NCBI GenBank assembly: GCA_026419785.1
Contig: JAODTK010005602.1
Location: 124,001 to 188,000 of the forward strand
Length of the DNA: 64,000 nucleotides
Source: Sclerodactyla briareus
Lineage: Eukaryota; Echinodermata; Holothuroidea; Dendrochirotida; Sclerodactylidae
Reading direction: 5' to 3'
Below the pieces are notes generated by a model. The model ran no database searches. It was not told where the DNA came from and was given only the letters and a program-made list of their open reading frames with translations. Each line of letters starts with the position of its first letter. Within the stretch, counting starts at the first letter, position 1. Positions 34,682 through 45,639 of this stretch are shown here, in pieces. Both the position numbers and the translations under genes were made by a program.

Positions 34682-34699
34682 GAAAAGGGAACGAGCGTA

Positions 34700-35439
34700 G
34701 GTTTTTGGTAGCGATGCTAGAGAGCGCTGCTGAAGAGAGTGGCCAGGAAGAAGAGGTCCGCTTAGGGCTCAGTAACAGACTTCACGGAAAGAAGGAAACA
34801 AGCCCCCAGTGAAAGGCGCGAGGTACGGGAGGAGGAAAGGAACCATGACGCAGTTTAGAAGGTCATAGGAAACAACCTGACTACTTACAATCAACATTGC
34901 CTTCCCATCTAGATGGATCTTGTCATCGACTCTCTTCATGTAGAACTGAAGTTCTCAAGGAAAGACTTTGGACCGTATCTCGGAGATAAAATAATGTTCA
35001 GGATTTTTTATTGCATTACTTCTATGAATATTTTGTTACGAACGCTTATTATAGCGCGAGAATAAAAATGGGAGGGTAAAGCTATTGCATAAGTTCTGGT
35101 CTTACTAGGGAAAGATGTGGTGTGAAGAGGCGTAGCACATGTGTCTGTCTAACCCACTGTCAGCATGGAGGATAACAGACGTTAAAACGAATATAACTAG
35201 AATGTTGCAGGACGGGATTACCGCCATGGGTATATTCCCCGCAGAAACCCCTTCGTCGAACCTGTGTAGAGAAGGAAGCACATTCAATTTTTTTTTTTTT
35301 TTTTATGTCCATTTGAAATCCAGGTGGACTTGAAATGCAATACCCGTTGTACAGCGTTTCAAGTCCAAGTTTAGTCCAATGTCCCCTAGGTTTGTTTTAA
35401 AAGACGAAGTTAAAAGACAAGGTAGAAAAAATCGAATGA
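34700..35439. other. No gene recognised
   Basis: Purine-rich GGAAGAAGAGG stretch at 34720-34850 and T-run at 35289-35305. The small frames have no domain. Confidence 0.35.
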
Positions 35440-35720
35440 TTCATGCAAATTTGACCTCCATTGACCTCGAAAATGAACTTATGTGGTTCGGCCTAACAAA
35501 CAGCCACACACGAGTTTTGTCAAGTCGACGAATTTGGGAAAAGGCCAGAAAACAAACAAACACAAATTTGCACCTCTGGGACCTTGAAAATCACCCATAT
35601 TAATTCGGGACAAACATTTGTCCTTACCCAACAAGTTGTGTGAATCGTACTAACTCTGTATATTCGCTAAGAGACCACACATTTTACCTCCAGTGACCTT
35701 GAAAATCCCCGTCATGTTTT
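35440..35720. repeat. Minisatellite, ~115 bp x 3
   Basis: The phrase AAATTTGACCTCCATTGACC + TCGAAAATGA (35449) recurs at 35564 (AAATTTGCACCTCTGGGACC + TTGAAAATCA) and 35680 (ATTTTACCTCCAGTGACC + TTGAAAATCC). Period is 115-116 bp. TGACCT is the complement of AGGTCA. Confidence 0.6.
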
Positions 35721-35864
35721 TCCGGACCGACTTTTGTCCCCCACCATGAAGGTTCGTTTAAATCTAGATAAACTCAGTATTTTCGTGTAAAACCGCAGGA
35801 TAGAGCGCAGCAGCCATGCGTTGGGATGGCCACTTTCCAGCTCCTTCCGCGCGATTTATGCGGG

Positions 35865-36310
35865 CGGACATGATGTTTATCAAAGTGTCAGATCAATCGG
35901 ATATTTATAAAGCGTTAAAGGTTATTGCGCTCAAAGCATAGAAAGTTCCGGCGGCGGCGGAGCCTGGACGGCCGGCGGCGGGGCAACAAACCGCAACCAT
36001 CATAGCCCCTGGACACTTCCAGTGTCGCGGCGGATAAAAATTATAGAGTTAATTGGATATGGCCCGGTCAGAGAGGGTGTAGGTATTGTGTCAGGCCCTT
36101 CCCAACGCATAAACCGGCCCACACTGGTGAGCGGAAATACTGTTCACTTACCGCAAAGATTCGGCAGTCTGTGTGGGCCGGCGTTAGCTGGCTCCGTATT
36201 AACATCCCACAGACAGCAACGCGAAGTGTTTCGTCGTACAGAATTCATTGTACCTTTCACTGTGCCCTTGTACCCTGTCTCCCTGGGGAAAACAGATTGT
36301 TGAATAAAGA
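35865..36310 (-). mobile_element. Possible SINE with internal palindrome
   Basis: On minus the sequence ends GCTTTGAGCGCAATAA...AACGCTTTATAAATA (35910-35870). This resembles the GCGCTNTGAG...AAGCGCTATATAA tails of the window's SINEs. No A/B box is clear. It holds a perfect 11-bp inverted repeat CCGGCCCACAC/GTGTGGGCCGG (36114-36124, 36171-36181) and a GGCGGCGG-rich part. The plus frame at 36022-36303 lies over it and is not credible. Confidence 0.4.
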
Positions 36311-37289
36311 TTGTCATCGCCCAGATGGATAGTTAACTAATAAAGCAGCAATTGAATTTATTTCTTTGACCTGTAAATGGAACTTATACTGAGGGGACCA
36401 CCGCGCATTTCAATCAGCAGCATAGTGCGGTGGTGACGGCGGGGGTCGGTGGGGGAGGGGGGGAGGGGGGACCGGTGGGGGAGGGGGTCCTGTCGGAAAT
36501 AATTGACCCAACCCCCCTCCCATATGCCGTAGGGTAAGCGAAACAGAGCAAACAAGGGAAATTAGAAATTATGGTTCTATGGTCGAGATCATGCATAGTC
36601 AGAAGACAAACATGAGTTTCAAACAATTAGCCTATTGTGCTGATTTGTGACCTTTTTTTGTAACAACTTTTGACGTTGATTATTCATATGGCCAAAGATG
36701 TATTTAGCACGGCAGTAAATAAAAATGCTACTGAGTTTTAAAGACAAATTCTTCAAAGAAGAATAACAATTGAGAAGAGAAGAACGAGGCGTGGTGGGTG
36801 ATTGCACCAAGTGTTCCGCAAGGCTTGTTGCCAATCAGTGGGTTATTACTCATAGAAAGAAGCAATGACTAGCTAACTTAAACGTTGGGTTGATGGATGT
36901 AGTTTTTAATAACTATGAGAGGAAATTCCACCCATTAGAAATGTGAATTAGTGAAGTTGTTTTAAAAATAAGTCAATCATCCTAATCGCATATTTCATGC
37001 ACTGGAAATTATAATCATCATGAACCTGCTATGCTTCTTGAGGTATATGCCCCAAACCAATCAGTAGCTGGTATGGTCCTGAAGTAATCTTGCGAAACGA
37101 GCGGTTGGAAAATTATGGAAAATTGATTAAATATATGGAATAGACGAATTATTCATTACGGTGCTTGGTGTCTAAAATCTGATGTAGATTAACCTACACC
37201 ATCTCCGTGCTTGCAACTTAAATTGGTTGGATTAATGTAATCAATCAGCTTATAGCCTGAAACCATAACAGAAAAATGCACCATTCAAT
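36311..37289. other. No gene recognised
   Basis: G-rich low-complexity at 36430-36490, AT-rich after that. No exon or RNA gene seen. Confidence 0.4.
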
Positions 37290-37845
37290 TCATTGTGACT
37301 GCTTTCCTGGTTTGCGGTCGGCGCACCGATGTGCTACGTGGACAAGAACCGGTCTGGAAGGTTCATCAAGCTCTTGGCAGTCGGCTGTGTCAAACAGTCA
37401 TTTATCCAGGCTATGAGAAAGCTGGTTCGGATCTTGGGAGCCACTGCTATTGTCTGTTGGGATGGAGACGTAACATGGTGTGGCAATCCTGGGAACAGGT
37501 TGGGATCGGTTACACCCCTACTTGGATACATCTGACACTTCTTGAGAAGAGTAGGTGAGTTATCGCTGGTGCTATTTTCCAAGATCAAAATACCAGGAAT
37601 TCCGAGAGAGGCAATCTAGCTAGTGGTTGGACGATAATTGGTGGAGGCATGCACATTGGCAAAGGTGTCAGCCAGTTATGCAGAGGGGACTGGAGCCGGA
37701 GACTACCACGAAGGACCATGACCAGCGGCTTCAGTGAGTCAATGGCCTCTAAGGCAGCTCTGAGCTGGGGATAAAAACCATAGTTAGTGTGCAATACTGC
37801 ATCTATTTTTCTACAAAGTATGGTCCGGGTTCTGTGCACATATTG
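37290..37845. other. Coding-like segment of unknown origin
   Basis: Higher GC than its surroundings, with overlapping open frames on both strands (plus 37295-37558 and 37329-37535; minus 37334-37588 and 37585-37839). No frame matches a family I know, and no clean splice signals frame it. It could be a decayed transposon gene or host exon, since composition alone sets it apart. Confidence 0.25.
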
Positions 37846-38054
37846 TAATTTAGGAAGCTTTCACACTTGCCTATCCTAGCCTCAGGGGGGAGAGGGCGAT
37901 TGTTGCAGGGTATTTTTTTATTGTACTTTGATCCAAACATTTGCGAGGGGAGGGGTCCGTCTCATATATATACAAGCATCAACACACAATACTGATCATT
38001 ATAACATTGCATTTACTGCATGTTTGTCCTCGCGTAGAGGGAAGTGGGTTGGCA

Positions 38055-38730
38055 CGTGGGAAAGGTGTCAAATTTCACCCAGCACCTATTGTGATGTTGA
38101 CCACAATAGCATAAAATGGGCATAGGGCCCATGTCAGACCTTGGAAACAAAAATTGAAAACCCTCCAAAAAATAAGTCTATTGACCATCATATATGACGA
38201 TTATCAGCAATGTACACTAATATTGTAGGCCCGATGCAAGATTTTGCAGTATAGTATCATATAATGGGCCTACAGCCCACACCGCTGTGGCCCTTGGCCC
38301 AATATTCCTGAACACACCCAATGGCCCTCTATCCGGAGACCTTACAGTAACTTGGAAGGAAAATAGATGAAGCCTATGGGAGGAAAGCATTATGTCAAGT
38401 ACCATGTGGGAACACTCATAGAGGGGCCCTCGGGCACAAGTGGGAACTTGGTCAAAAAATTCCGGAAACCCCGAAGGAAGATGGAACGACGTCGATCATT
38501 GCGACCGAACATCAGCACTTATTAGGGAGAAGTAGGTTTTGCAGTTTTTCCAATTTATGGCCCTCGTGCCATTCAATGTCATTTAAACCTTGGTTCTTCA
38601 GTTCGTCAACATGATAATCAGGTGTTCAATAAAACATTGTGTCCAAATCTGGTCGAGATTCATCAAAGCACCGAACATTTTGTGGTCAAAAAACAAAAGT
38701 TTCAGACTGGATAGATAGAATTTTGTCAGA
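38055..38730 (+). mobile_element. HINE-like element, copy 2 (truncated)
   Basis: Contains the same A and B minisatellite phrases as 33.1-34.3 kb: ATGGGCCTACAGCCCAC..GGCCCTTGGCCC (38262) and GAGGGGCCCTCGGGC (38422). The same unique stretch GAGATTCATCAAAGCACCGAACAT (38656) and GGATAGATAGA (38710) follow. It stops before the terminal hairpin, so it is 3'-truncated or the end was replaced. Confidence 0.6.
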
Positions 38731-38734
38731 GGTG

Positions 38735-39409
38735 TCATAAAAAGTTGTACTGTAATTAATTTGAAATAAATAGGTATTCTCGAAAAAAAAAAATAAATAG
38801 TCACAATGTTCTGGACGCATAATCGTTTGCCGTCCCCTCCGCCCCGGCGAGGACGCCCCACACAATCTCAACTTGAACAATGTCGGATTGTTAAAATTGT
38901 CATTGCTTCGAACTAGGTCGTCAAAGATCGCCCTTGAGATTCGTACAAAGCGCCACCAACTAACCAACCGGAGGTCATTACAGCTCAAGACATTTACCGG
39001 CTGAAAATGCGAGCTAATGGTCAAAATTTGCGGTAAATTACCATTTGATCCCTGAATTGTAAGTTGTTTCTGTTCTCTGCGTTAAAATAAGTTCAAACAA
39101 CACGAACATCTCGCGGGGATCCCAGATGGCGCGGTGCAATCCGGCTCACCATAAATACCAAGTTAGGAGAAATTATGTTACGGTTTTCAGACAAGAAAAG
39201 GTAGGAATTATAACGAAGTTCATAATCGCTGGACAAACGTCGTTGCATGTATGATCATATCAATAGCAATTAAATATCAAAAACACTTTTAGTCAATTAA
39301 TATTGTGACCACTATATATTTCAGGGCTTAGGAAGATTTTTTGTTTGATTATAATGCTCATCTAGAACTATCATTTGCGACCCACAAATGACAAATCATG
39401 GTGCCCGTT
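38735..39409. other. No gene recognised
   Basis: A-run at 38783-38793. Minus frames here (38598-39024) have no domain. Nothing else seen. Confidence 0.4.
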
Positions 39410-40450
39410 GCTCAGTCACGTGATCTAAAATCACATGAACTGATGATTGAAGTGTGATCTTATGTTGATGTGAAGTGTCAATTGAATTAGATGGATATAA
39501 AAAATGGCCATCCTGCCCTCACCATTTGGCGCGTCTAAGCACACCCTATTTTGAAAATTCTTGCATCGTACGGCTTAGGTGAAATTCACTTTCGTTTGTA
39601 AAATTTATTCAATTATTCCAGATAAATTAGGGCAATCTGGCATCACAATTAGCATCTGGGAGACCATACTTTGATAATTACTACGCTGCGCGGAAACAAT
39701 TATGCAGTTCGCAATATAGGCCTAATTCGCATGAACATAGTAGAGGCTCTAAGGGAAATTCTAATTGTGTGGAAGTTAACTTTTAATATTTATTTAAAAT
39801 GGCCATTGGAAAGCACCATTTGGTATTTAATGATGATTAATTTCGAAAAAAATTGGTCCGCTGCGCGGCAACCCTGATTGCCGACCTTCGTGGATGGCCT
39901 TAAATCGATAAAAGAACATACAATGGCTGAGGTGAAATTCATAATAATGCTCCAAGTTTATCGGGAAATATCACATGAAGAAGCCATTTGCATTTGAGAA
40001 GACCTCCTAATTCGAAATTTCGCTATACGCTGCGCGGCAACTAAAAGTGCCACTTCGTTATGGATATAGTGAAAGTCGCTTGATCAAACGGTGGTTAAGA
40101 TGAAAATGATTTTTAATGTGCGAAGTTTCATTTTAATGTACTAAAGGAAAAATGGCCTCTGTGGATCACCGGCAGCTGAGAAAACCAGAATACAGTTTTC
40201 GCTGCACTTCGCGGCAACCAATGGTGCTGCTATGCTTTCATAGAATATAATGGTATCAACATGCTGTTGGATAAAGTGAAACTCCCTTTTTCGTCATTTC
40301 AAAGTTGAGTTGATTTTCGTTATTTATTTTGCAAGGGGAAAAATGATAATCTGGAGCTCCCCATTTGGCAACGGAGAACACTTCACTTTAAAAATTCGAA
40401 CGCGGCAATCACTGTGTCACACAGCGCACTAATTCATTTCACATATGTCC
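39410..40450. repeat. Degenerate minisatellite, ~172 bp x 5-6
   Basis: CGCTGCGCGGCAAC-type words lie at 39686, 39861, 40029, 40206 (CTGCACTTCGCGGCAAC) and 40394, i.e. every 168-190 bp. Each is preceded by AAATGGCC..CCATTTGG-type sequence and followed by a TGGTGCC/CTTCGT stretch and a GTGAAATTCA stretch. Units have diverged strongly, so the array is old. No similarity to the other arrays seen. Confidence 0.7.
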
Positions 40451-40454
40451 CTGC

Positions 40455-41500
40455 CCCCATCTGAAACCCATCATTGGGAACCCCTGGTATATCCTCGGGA
40501 TGCATAAAATAAAGGGGTGTGAGAGAAGTGATGTGCCCAGCGCCTATCAAATGGAAATTTTCGAGATATTACCCGGAATGATACAGTGGAAGGTTTTTTG
40601 TCAATTGTAGGGGTGATGGCTTTACTACCATAGGGCACAGGAAGGGGGGAGTGTGGAGTGTCTTTTCCTGCCAGATGACGAACAGGTGTACGTATGTGCG
40701 CGCAACCCGAAGTTGCGCTAGGCCTTAGAAGTCATCCCTGCTGATTTGCCCCCCCAACGCCCCACAAAAAAAAAAAAAAAAAAACGACGAATTTGACACA
40801 TGGGCATCACTAAATAGACTCAGCTGGTTTGAGCTAAGAAACAAAGCAAAAACATCGGGGAGCTTTGAATGTTACCATAATAGGAATACCATTATAGGAT
40901 AGAGAGGCAATTACCATCTCGCATCTCGCAGCACCCGGGGAAGATCGAGTCAGTACGTTCTCGTCTTATCGCGGATGATTTTGCATTGACTTTCATCGTG
41001 ACGATTATAAGTATCGCTATCGAATGCATGGGATGACTTCCTCATGACTCATGCTAACATCGCCGTTACATTTTCCCACCAGTTGTACCAAGTGATGGAT
41101 TTTTTCAAGCGTGACCTAAGCGTAATCGTAGACTATACATGGTAGCCTTTAGCCACGGGCGAATACACTATACGATCCTAAATTGAGTCGTAACTGATTT
41201 TAGAGGGAGCGTTTTTACTAGGCCTATCTAGTAAGTGACCTCCAATTGTCCTTCGACATTGTTGTCCACTGCATGTAGATTACTCTTGACTTCTATTTGA
41301 ATACAAGTCAATTGTAATTTGACCTTCAGTGAACCAGGAGAACTTTGAAGACAAAAAGTTGGAAACGCTCGGCACCATCACTCAATGTGTGCCAAGTTTC
41401 GGCTGAATACACCTATGTTCATTTATGTGACCTTTCCGACCTCTGATGACCCTAAAATGACCTTAATAATTTGTACAATATAGGTATGATTCTATCACTA
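40455..41500. other. No gene recognised
   Basis: A-run at 40768-40784; TGACCTT words at 41320-41470. No further UBE2Z-like exon was found here on the minus strand. Confidence 0.35.
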
Positions 41501-41503
41501 TTA

Positions 41504-41530
41504 AAGAGGCATTGTCGTCTGCTAGCAACT
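41504..41530. mobile_element. Single end of MITE family 2
   Basis: TTAAAGAGGCATTGTCGTCTGCTAGC matches the left end of the MITE at 54549 (AAAGATGGATTGTCGTCTGCTTGC). No right end found. Confidence 0.4.
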
Positions 41531-41544
41531 GGAGCCACTCCAGA

Positions 41545-41860
41545 GTGGTGTAGTAGTATAGTTCAGAATTTATGAACGGACGTGACGGAACGTCTAACAG
41601 ACAGAGAGACACAAGGGACAGGGTGCTTGAGCTGCTCACCCGCAGCTACACATTCCTACCAGAGGGGGAACCCTTCAAACCCCTTGCCCAAACCACTCCG
41701 CACAAATCACCCAACATGGTATAGTATAGTGGTGTAGTAGTATAGTTCAGAATTTATGAACGGACGTGACGAAACAGACAGGAAGACACAGGGGGTAGGG
41801 ATGCTTGAGCTGCTCACCCGCAGCTACACATTCCTACTAGGAGAGGGGTGGGGAGGGGGG
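41545..41860. repeat. Tandem duplication, 179 bp x 2
   Basis: AGTGGTGTAGTAGTATAGTTCAGAATTTATGAACGGACGTGACG (from 41551 and again from 41730) and GCTTGAGCTGCTCACCCGCAGCTACACATTCCTAC recur at a 179-bp period. Copies are nearly identical at both ends and differ in the middle, so the duplication is recent. It lies just downstream of a UBE2Z-like exon. Confidence 0.85.
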
Positions 41861-42000
41861 GGGGGGCTCTTCAGACAACTTCAAGCCAAATCACCCAATA
41901 CAGACGATTGGTGCCCCGTCTATATAACCGCGGCCCCTCGGCGTGATGCGGCAGGCACTGACCCTTTTCAAAAGCGACGATCGAAGCCAACGTATCTTAC

Positions 42001-42115
42001 CAGCTCCAGACCTGGTTCATTGTGATATGGTTTCTTATTCATGACGTCTTGTATTGCTGCGAGTACAGTGTAGAGACTTTGAGCCGGGGTCCACCCTGGT
42101 CCAACCTCCCATGTT
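42001..42115 (-). CDS. UBE2Z: UBE2Z-like E2 enzyme, exon after the catalytic exon
   Basis: UBE2Z is an E2 that takes ubiquitin or FAT10 from the E1 UBA6 and passes it to substrates. This minus-strand exon follows the acceptor TTTAATTTTGCAG and ends at donor CTG|GTAAGAT. It completes a Gly codon begun in the exon at 43385-43571, then reads TWEVGPGWTPAQSLYTVLAA and IQDVMNKKPYHNEPGLEL. The human protein has TWTGPAWSPAQS...SIQSLMTENPYHNEPGF at this place. The W..P.QS...VL..IQ...P..NEP pattern is the E2 core C-terminal to the active Cys. No stop or frameshift is visible. The following exon should lie at lower coordinates but was not recognised. Confidence 0.85.
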
Positions 42116-43384
42116 CTGCAAAATTAAACAGATTCTCATCATTGATGTCGGTGGTCCGACCGTCACCGGAAATATTCTTCTAGGGGAAATTTCATGATTT
42201 CAAAAGATCATGATTTTAAAAGATGGGGGATGGAAGCAGTGTATCAATGCTTTTACTAACGAATTTACGAAATACGGAGACGGGCTTCGACATTGAGACT
42301 GTGCATCGCTCGTTCTTGCATACGCTTTTAATGGTTGTGTCTTAGTAGGCCAGGTATCAGTTCACGACGCCTTGGTGATTCAGTTAGGGGATAAACATTG
42401 GTCCGAACGCAAAGCAAAGGGAACCTGGAACATCGGGTGTTGGTCCACTATATCCGACAAGAACTCCATCTGTCTGTCTGTAGTTTGTCGGTCTGCCCAT
42501 AGCCTAGTTGACACTGATCCATCGACAATTGCCGTCTGCATGTGATTACCCTCACCCCCACATTGGGAGCGACCTGAGGAAGGTCACACCAATATTTGCC
42601 CCAGAAAGAGGGGAAAGGCAACCAATGTACAAAAAACGACAAAGGAAATGAAGAAAGATCCAGCCTATTATTTCTGCACTTGAACAAGATGGAGAGGTAG
42701 ACGAAGGGAACACATCTTGAGGGAGGGAATTCATTGGCGACAAGCGCAATGCGAGGAAAACATTAGCAAGCGTAGGTTTCGGCGCGGTGGCGAGGCAGCC
42801 GCAATCGAAAAGAGCGGTAAGAAGAAGTGGAACGAGTACGACCAGTAAACGTCGTGCAGAGGGGGGACACTTTCCCGAAGTTCGGAAGAAAATGACCATC
42901 CTTCATATCGTCAACGAAAAAGGGTGAGAGAAGTATATTGTGGACGGGTGGATAAATATGGATTGATAACATAAACGGTGGGGTTGATATACTCAACATG
43001 CTGTTGGTCTCTCGTGATATGAGTTTGGTTATCGAATAATTCGTCGGTCCACGGTTGTAAGTGCGCATGCTCATCACTAACTGAATAAACGGTTCGGGGG
43101 AATGGCCGAGATTCCCCTGGCGACATCATTACGGCTTATACTTTTCAACTGTTACCATTTTTTTGTGAGAACACAGCAAATTCCCCCCATGTTACTCGTT
43201 ATGTCCTGCTGTTGAGACGAGGGGGGGGGGGGGGGGTGTAAAGTTTTGCGCTGGTAGGATGTGTAATCTTCGTCGAACCCGGAGGGGGTGATACGCCTCC
43301 TGGAAAGCCGGCGCTCTGATGCCCATACATCAATATAGATAGCAGACGGTAGTTCATCTCTTCTTCTCATGAAAAAAGACTCAC
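42116..43384 (-). other. Intron of the UBE2Z-like gene
   Basis: Donor GTGAGTC at 43384-43378 and acceptor ending at 42116. Contains a poly-C/poly-G run (43219-43236) and several long minus-strand open frames. One, at 42552-42899, begins with a hydrophobic stretch, but it lies inside the intron and matches nothing. Confidence 0.8.
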
Positions 43385-43571
43385 CCTAACATACTGATGC
43401 AGACCATGCCGTTTGCATACAGGTTGGGATTGAACCTGACCCTCTCGTCGTCTGTAGTCAGGAGCTTCACTCGAGGCGGTGAGCTGGGATAGTCATGTGG
43501 GAATCTGACCAAGAAATGGAAGAATCCTCCCTCGTACGGGGTGTCTTTCGGGCCAACTATCATGCATGAAC
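43385..43571 (-). CDS. UBE2Z: UBE2Z-like E2 enzyme, catalytic exon
   Basis: Minus-strand exon, acceptor TTCTTAACAG and donor GG|GTGAGT, 187 bp. It reads [57 protein letters not shown] and ISMLG. The parts are diagnostic of an E2: GP.DTPYEGG, the YP..PP loop, and the FNPN motif, where most E2s have HPN and UBE2Z also has FNPN. The catalytic Cys is in NGMVC. The UBE2Z type is preferred because of FNPN, TT.....VRFNP and the matching next exon. The frame is clean and splices in phase, so this is probably a working gene. Earlier exons are not visible up to the end of the window, or are too diverged to see. Confidence 0.88.
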
Positions 43572-43574
43572 CTG

Positions 43575-44000
43575 TTAAGAAGAATACGATTTTTCATCTT
43601 CAAATACAGGCAAGGGCTAAAAGGTATGAGAACCTATAAATCCCCAATCATATAAAATCAATGCTGCTTTTCGATAGGTTCTCGGATATATTTAGTTTAG
43701 AATAAGATAAGGAATAAGATAGTGGAACTCCAATAATAAGCATATTATACACCCTATGTCCATATGCCATATGCCTATACGAGGCACGTCCATCTTGGTG
43801 GCACGTAGAATGCCCGAATTCAATCACTGTTCATTGGCATATAACTCGAACCGCTAAGCCACTACTGTGCGAAACTTTTAGTATTCTTTAGGCTATCCGA
43901 TGATAAATACTTATTGATGTTATTATTATACTCAAGCGGGCCAGTGGGGGAAGAGGAGGCGCATAGCTAATGTTTAAAAGTCTGTGGGTGTGTCGAGATT
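43575..44000. other. Intron or upstream sequence of the UBE2Z-like gene
   Basis: AT-rich, nothing else recognised. The next exon towards the N-terminus (human VVPDTVDMTKIHALI part) was not found. Confidence 0.4.
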
Positions 44001-44006
44001 TTTTCC

Positions 44007-44390
44007 CAGGATAGCTCAGTCGGTAGGCTCCAGACGCAAAAAACCATTGATTGCGAGTCGGAGGCCCATTGGTAGCCCGAGGACTTTCCGCCAGTGTGTG
44101 GACAAGGGCATGTCTCATGAACGTCCAGCGCCACCCAAGTGTAAAAGTGGGACATTGGATGTATCGTGGAGAGTAGTGAGCGCGGTATGTGACTTCCCTA
44201 CGGAAAGTTACCAGGTTACACGATGGAGGGACCGTACTGGAATGGTGAGTCGGGAGCGAACAAGCCAGAAATTTGTGATATATGTAGTGAGGGTGGGACA
44301 AGTCCACTAATGATCAGGGGTTATATTCTGTGAAGCGCTGTGAGCCTGGTGGGAAAGCGCTATATAAGCACTGTATTATTATATGCCGAA
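44007..44390 (+). mobile_element. tRNA-related SINE
   Basis: Starts with a tRNA-like head: GGATAGCTCAGTCGGTAGGC (A box TAGCTCAGTCGG), followed by AAAACCATTGATTGCGAGTCGGAGGCC with a weak B box. After a 250-bp body it ends GAAGCGCTGTGAGCCTGGTG and GGAAAGCGCTATATAAGCAC, then TGTATTATTATA. This tail is of the type SINEs borrow from a LINE. It sits in the presumed intron or upstream region of the UBE2Z-like gene, on the opposite strand. Confidence 0.8.
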
Positions 44391-45484
44391 ACTCATCCTC
44401 TCGGAGTAAACGTGGCAGATGACCGTACTGACAGCAGATTGAGATTTTCCACACATGAAAAAACAACAATCAAGTTCTAAGTTGGTGGGGGGCGCATGGG
44501 GGGACAGACTTTTATGGGGGCGAGCGCCTCCAGGGACCCCTGGCCACGCTGGACGCTGCGGTTGTGTGACATCTCAGCAAAAGTCACTCCAAGTGCATCG
44601 GAGATGATTTTGCGTTCTCATATTCAGATATTATACACTCTCTTAATAATGATAGCTGAAAAACATCTATAACATTTTTCTGGCCACACACTTCCCGTTA
44701 TATGTAGTTAAGAAGCAAAAAATGTCTCGCAAAAGGTGATTTGAATAGGACGGCCTTTGCAAAACAACGGTCCCGCAGTATATCGGAAACGTAATTTTGA
44801 TCGAGGACCCTACTTATTATGTTGACGATATCCGTTTGCGATATCGAAACAATACGACGTTTGGACATCCACGTGGAACATAAAGTCAGATCTATTGTAA
44901 TGAAGGCATTCATGAATATTGTGAGACGAGCCCCAGATCAGTCAAAAAAATTAGTTCAGCCATATATAATCGAAAACATGCTGACCGACAATTTCTATGC
45001 TTCGCTGTGTCACACAATGTGACGGTCTAACTATTCATCGTACCACAATACATCTAAATAATCGAACTGAGGACTTGAAATGGCGTGGTGAAGACATCAA
45101 TACAATAGCCAGACTCTAACAGAAAAGTGACGCATTGCCGGAATTATGGAATTGTTGCAGTTGCTGGCGGATATAAGCTCCACGATTCAGGAATGTCACG
45201 TCTTACCACCACAAGACTACACAGGGTAGGACCCAAAGAATGCTGGCGCGGCATGAAATATAGAAATCGCAGTTCTGCGAGGGAGAATGGTTTTCTTCCG
45301 GAGAGATTGAACAATATGATGAGATGCAATGGCAATAATTATTTAGCAGCTCATGATTGAGGCCGCTGAATTGCTTTATGGTGGGGAATTAATTTGCCGT
45401 GATACTCATTTTGCCGCTCCATTAATTTGGATGAGTTTTTAGCAATTACGTGAATACGCCATATATGGTGTCAACGAATTCGCT
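44391..45484. other. No gene recognised
   Basis: G-rich piece at 44485-44530. No domain in the small frames. Confidence 0.4.
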
Positions 45485-45506
45485 CTGCATCCTATGGAAT
45501 CCTAGC
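45485..45506. mobile_element. Single end of the Harbinger-like MITE family
   Basis: GCATCCTATGGAATCCTAGC is the complement of the MITE left end (GCTAGGATTCCATAGATGC at 1822) with one extra base. Truncated copy. Confidence 0.5.
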
Positions 45507-45639
45507 TCAGAATTTCTAACGACACTAAACTGAGTGACATGTGCCAATCTGAATCAACATCACTCTGTCACTGTTGATTGAAATTGACAGAAACATGATT
45601 CCACTCCGACTATGATTGACATTAGTTAGCCAACTAAGT

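Larger units (their letters stand above)
33110..34690 (+). mobile_element. Helentron/HINE-like element, copy 1
   Basis: A degenerate minisatellite of two alternating half-units fills 33110-34250. Type A is ATGGGCCCTAGGGCCCAAACTG (33409, 33718, 34057). Type B is AAAATGGTCCCTCGGGCC (33116, 33573, 33874, 34217). Type A recurs every 305-340 bp. A unique part (34410-34530), a (GATA)n block (34590-34625) and a terminal hairpin (34655-34681) follow. This order of minisatellite, microsatellite and 3' stem-loop is that of Helentron-associated non-autonomous elements such as DINE-1. No Rep/helicase is present. The 5' end is not fixed. Confidence 0.55.

Noticed and set aside
37290-37845. Transposase or host exon
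   Set aside because: Coding-like composition, but no recognisable motif in any frame and no splice signals, so only noted as unassigned.
42552-42899. 115-codon minus frame with signal-peptide-like start
   Set aside because: Lies within the intron between two well-supported UBE2Z-like exons and matches nothing.
44007-44080. A true tRNA gene
   Set aside because: A-box region is good, but the B box is degraded, no acceptor stem closes, and the sequence continues into a SINE body and tail.
43984-44310. 108-codon plus and 139-codon minus frames
   Set aside because: They coincide with a SINE.
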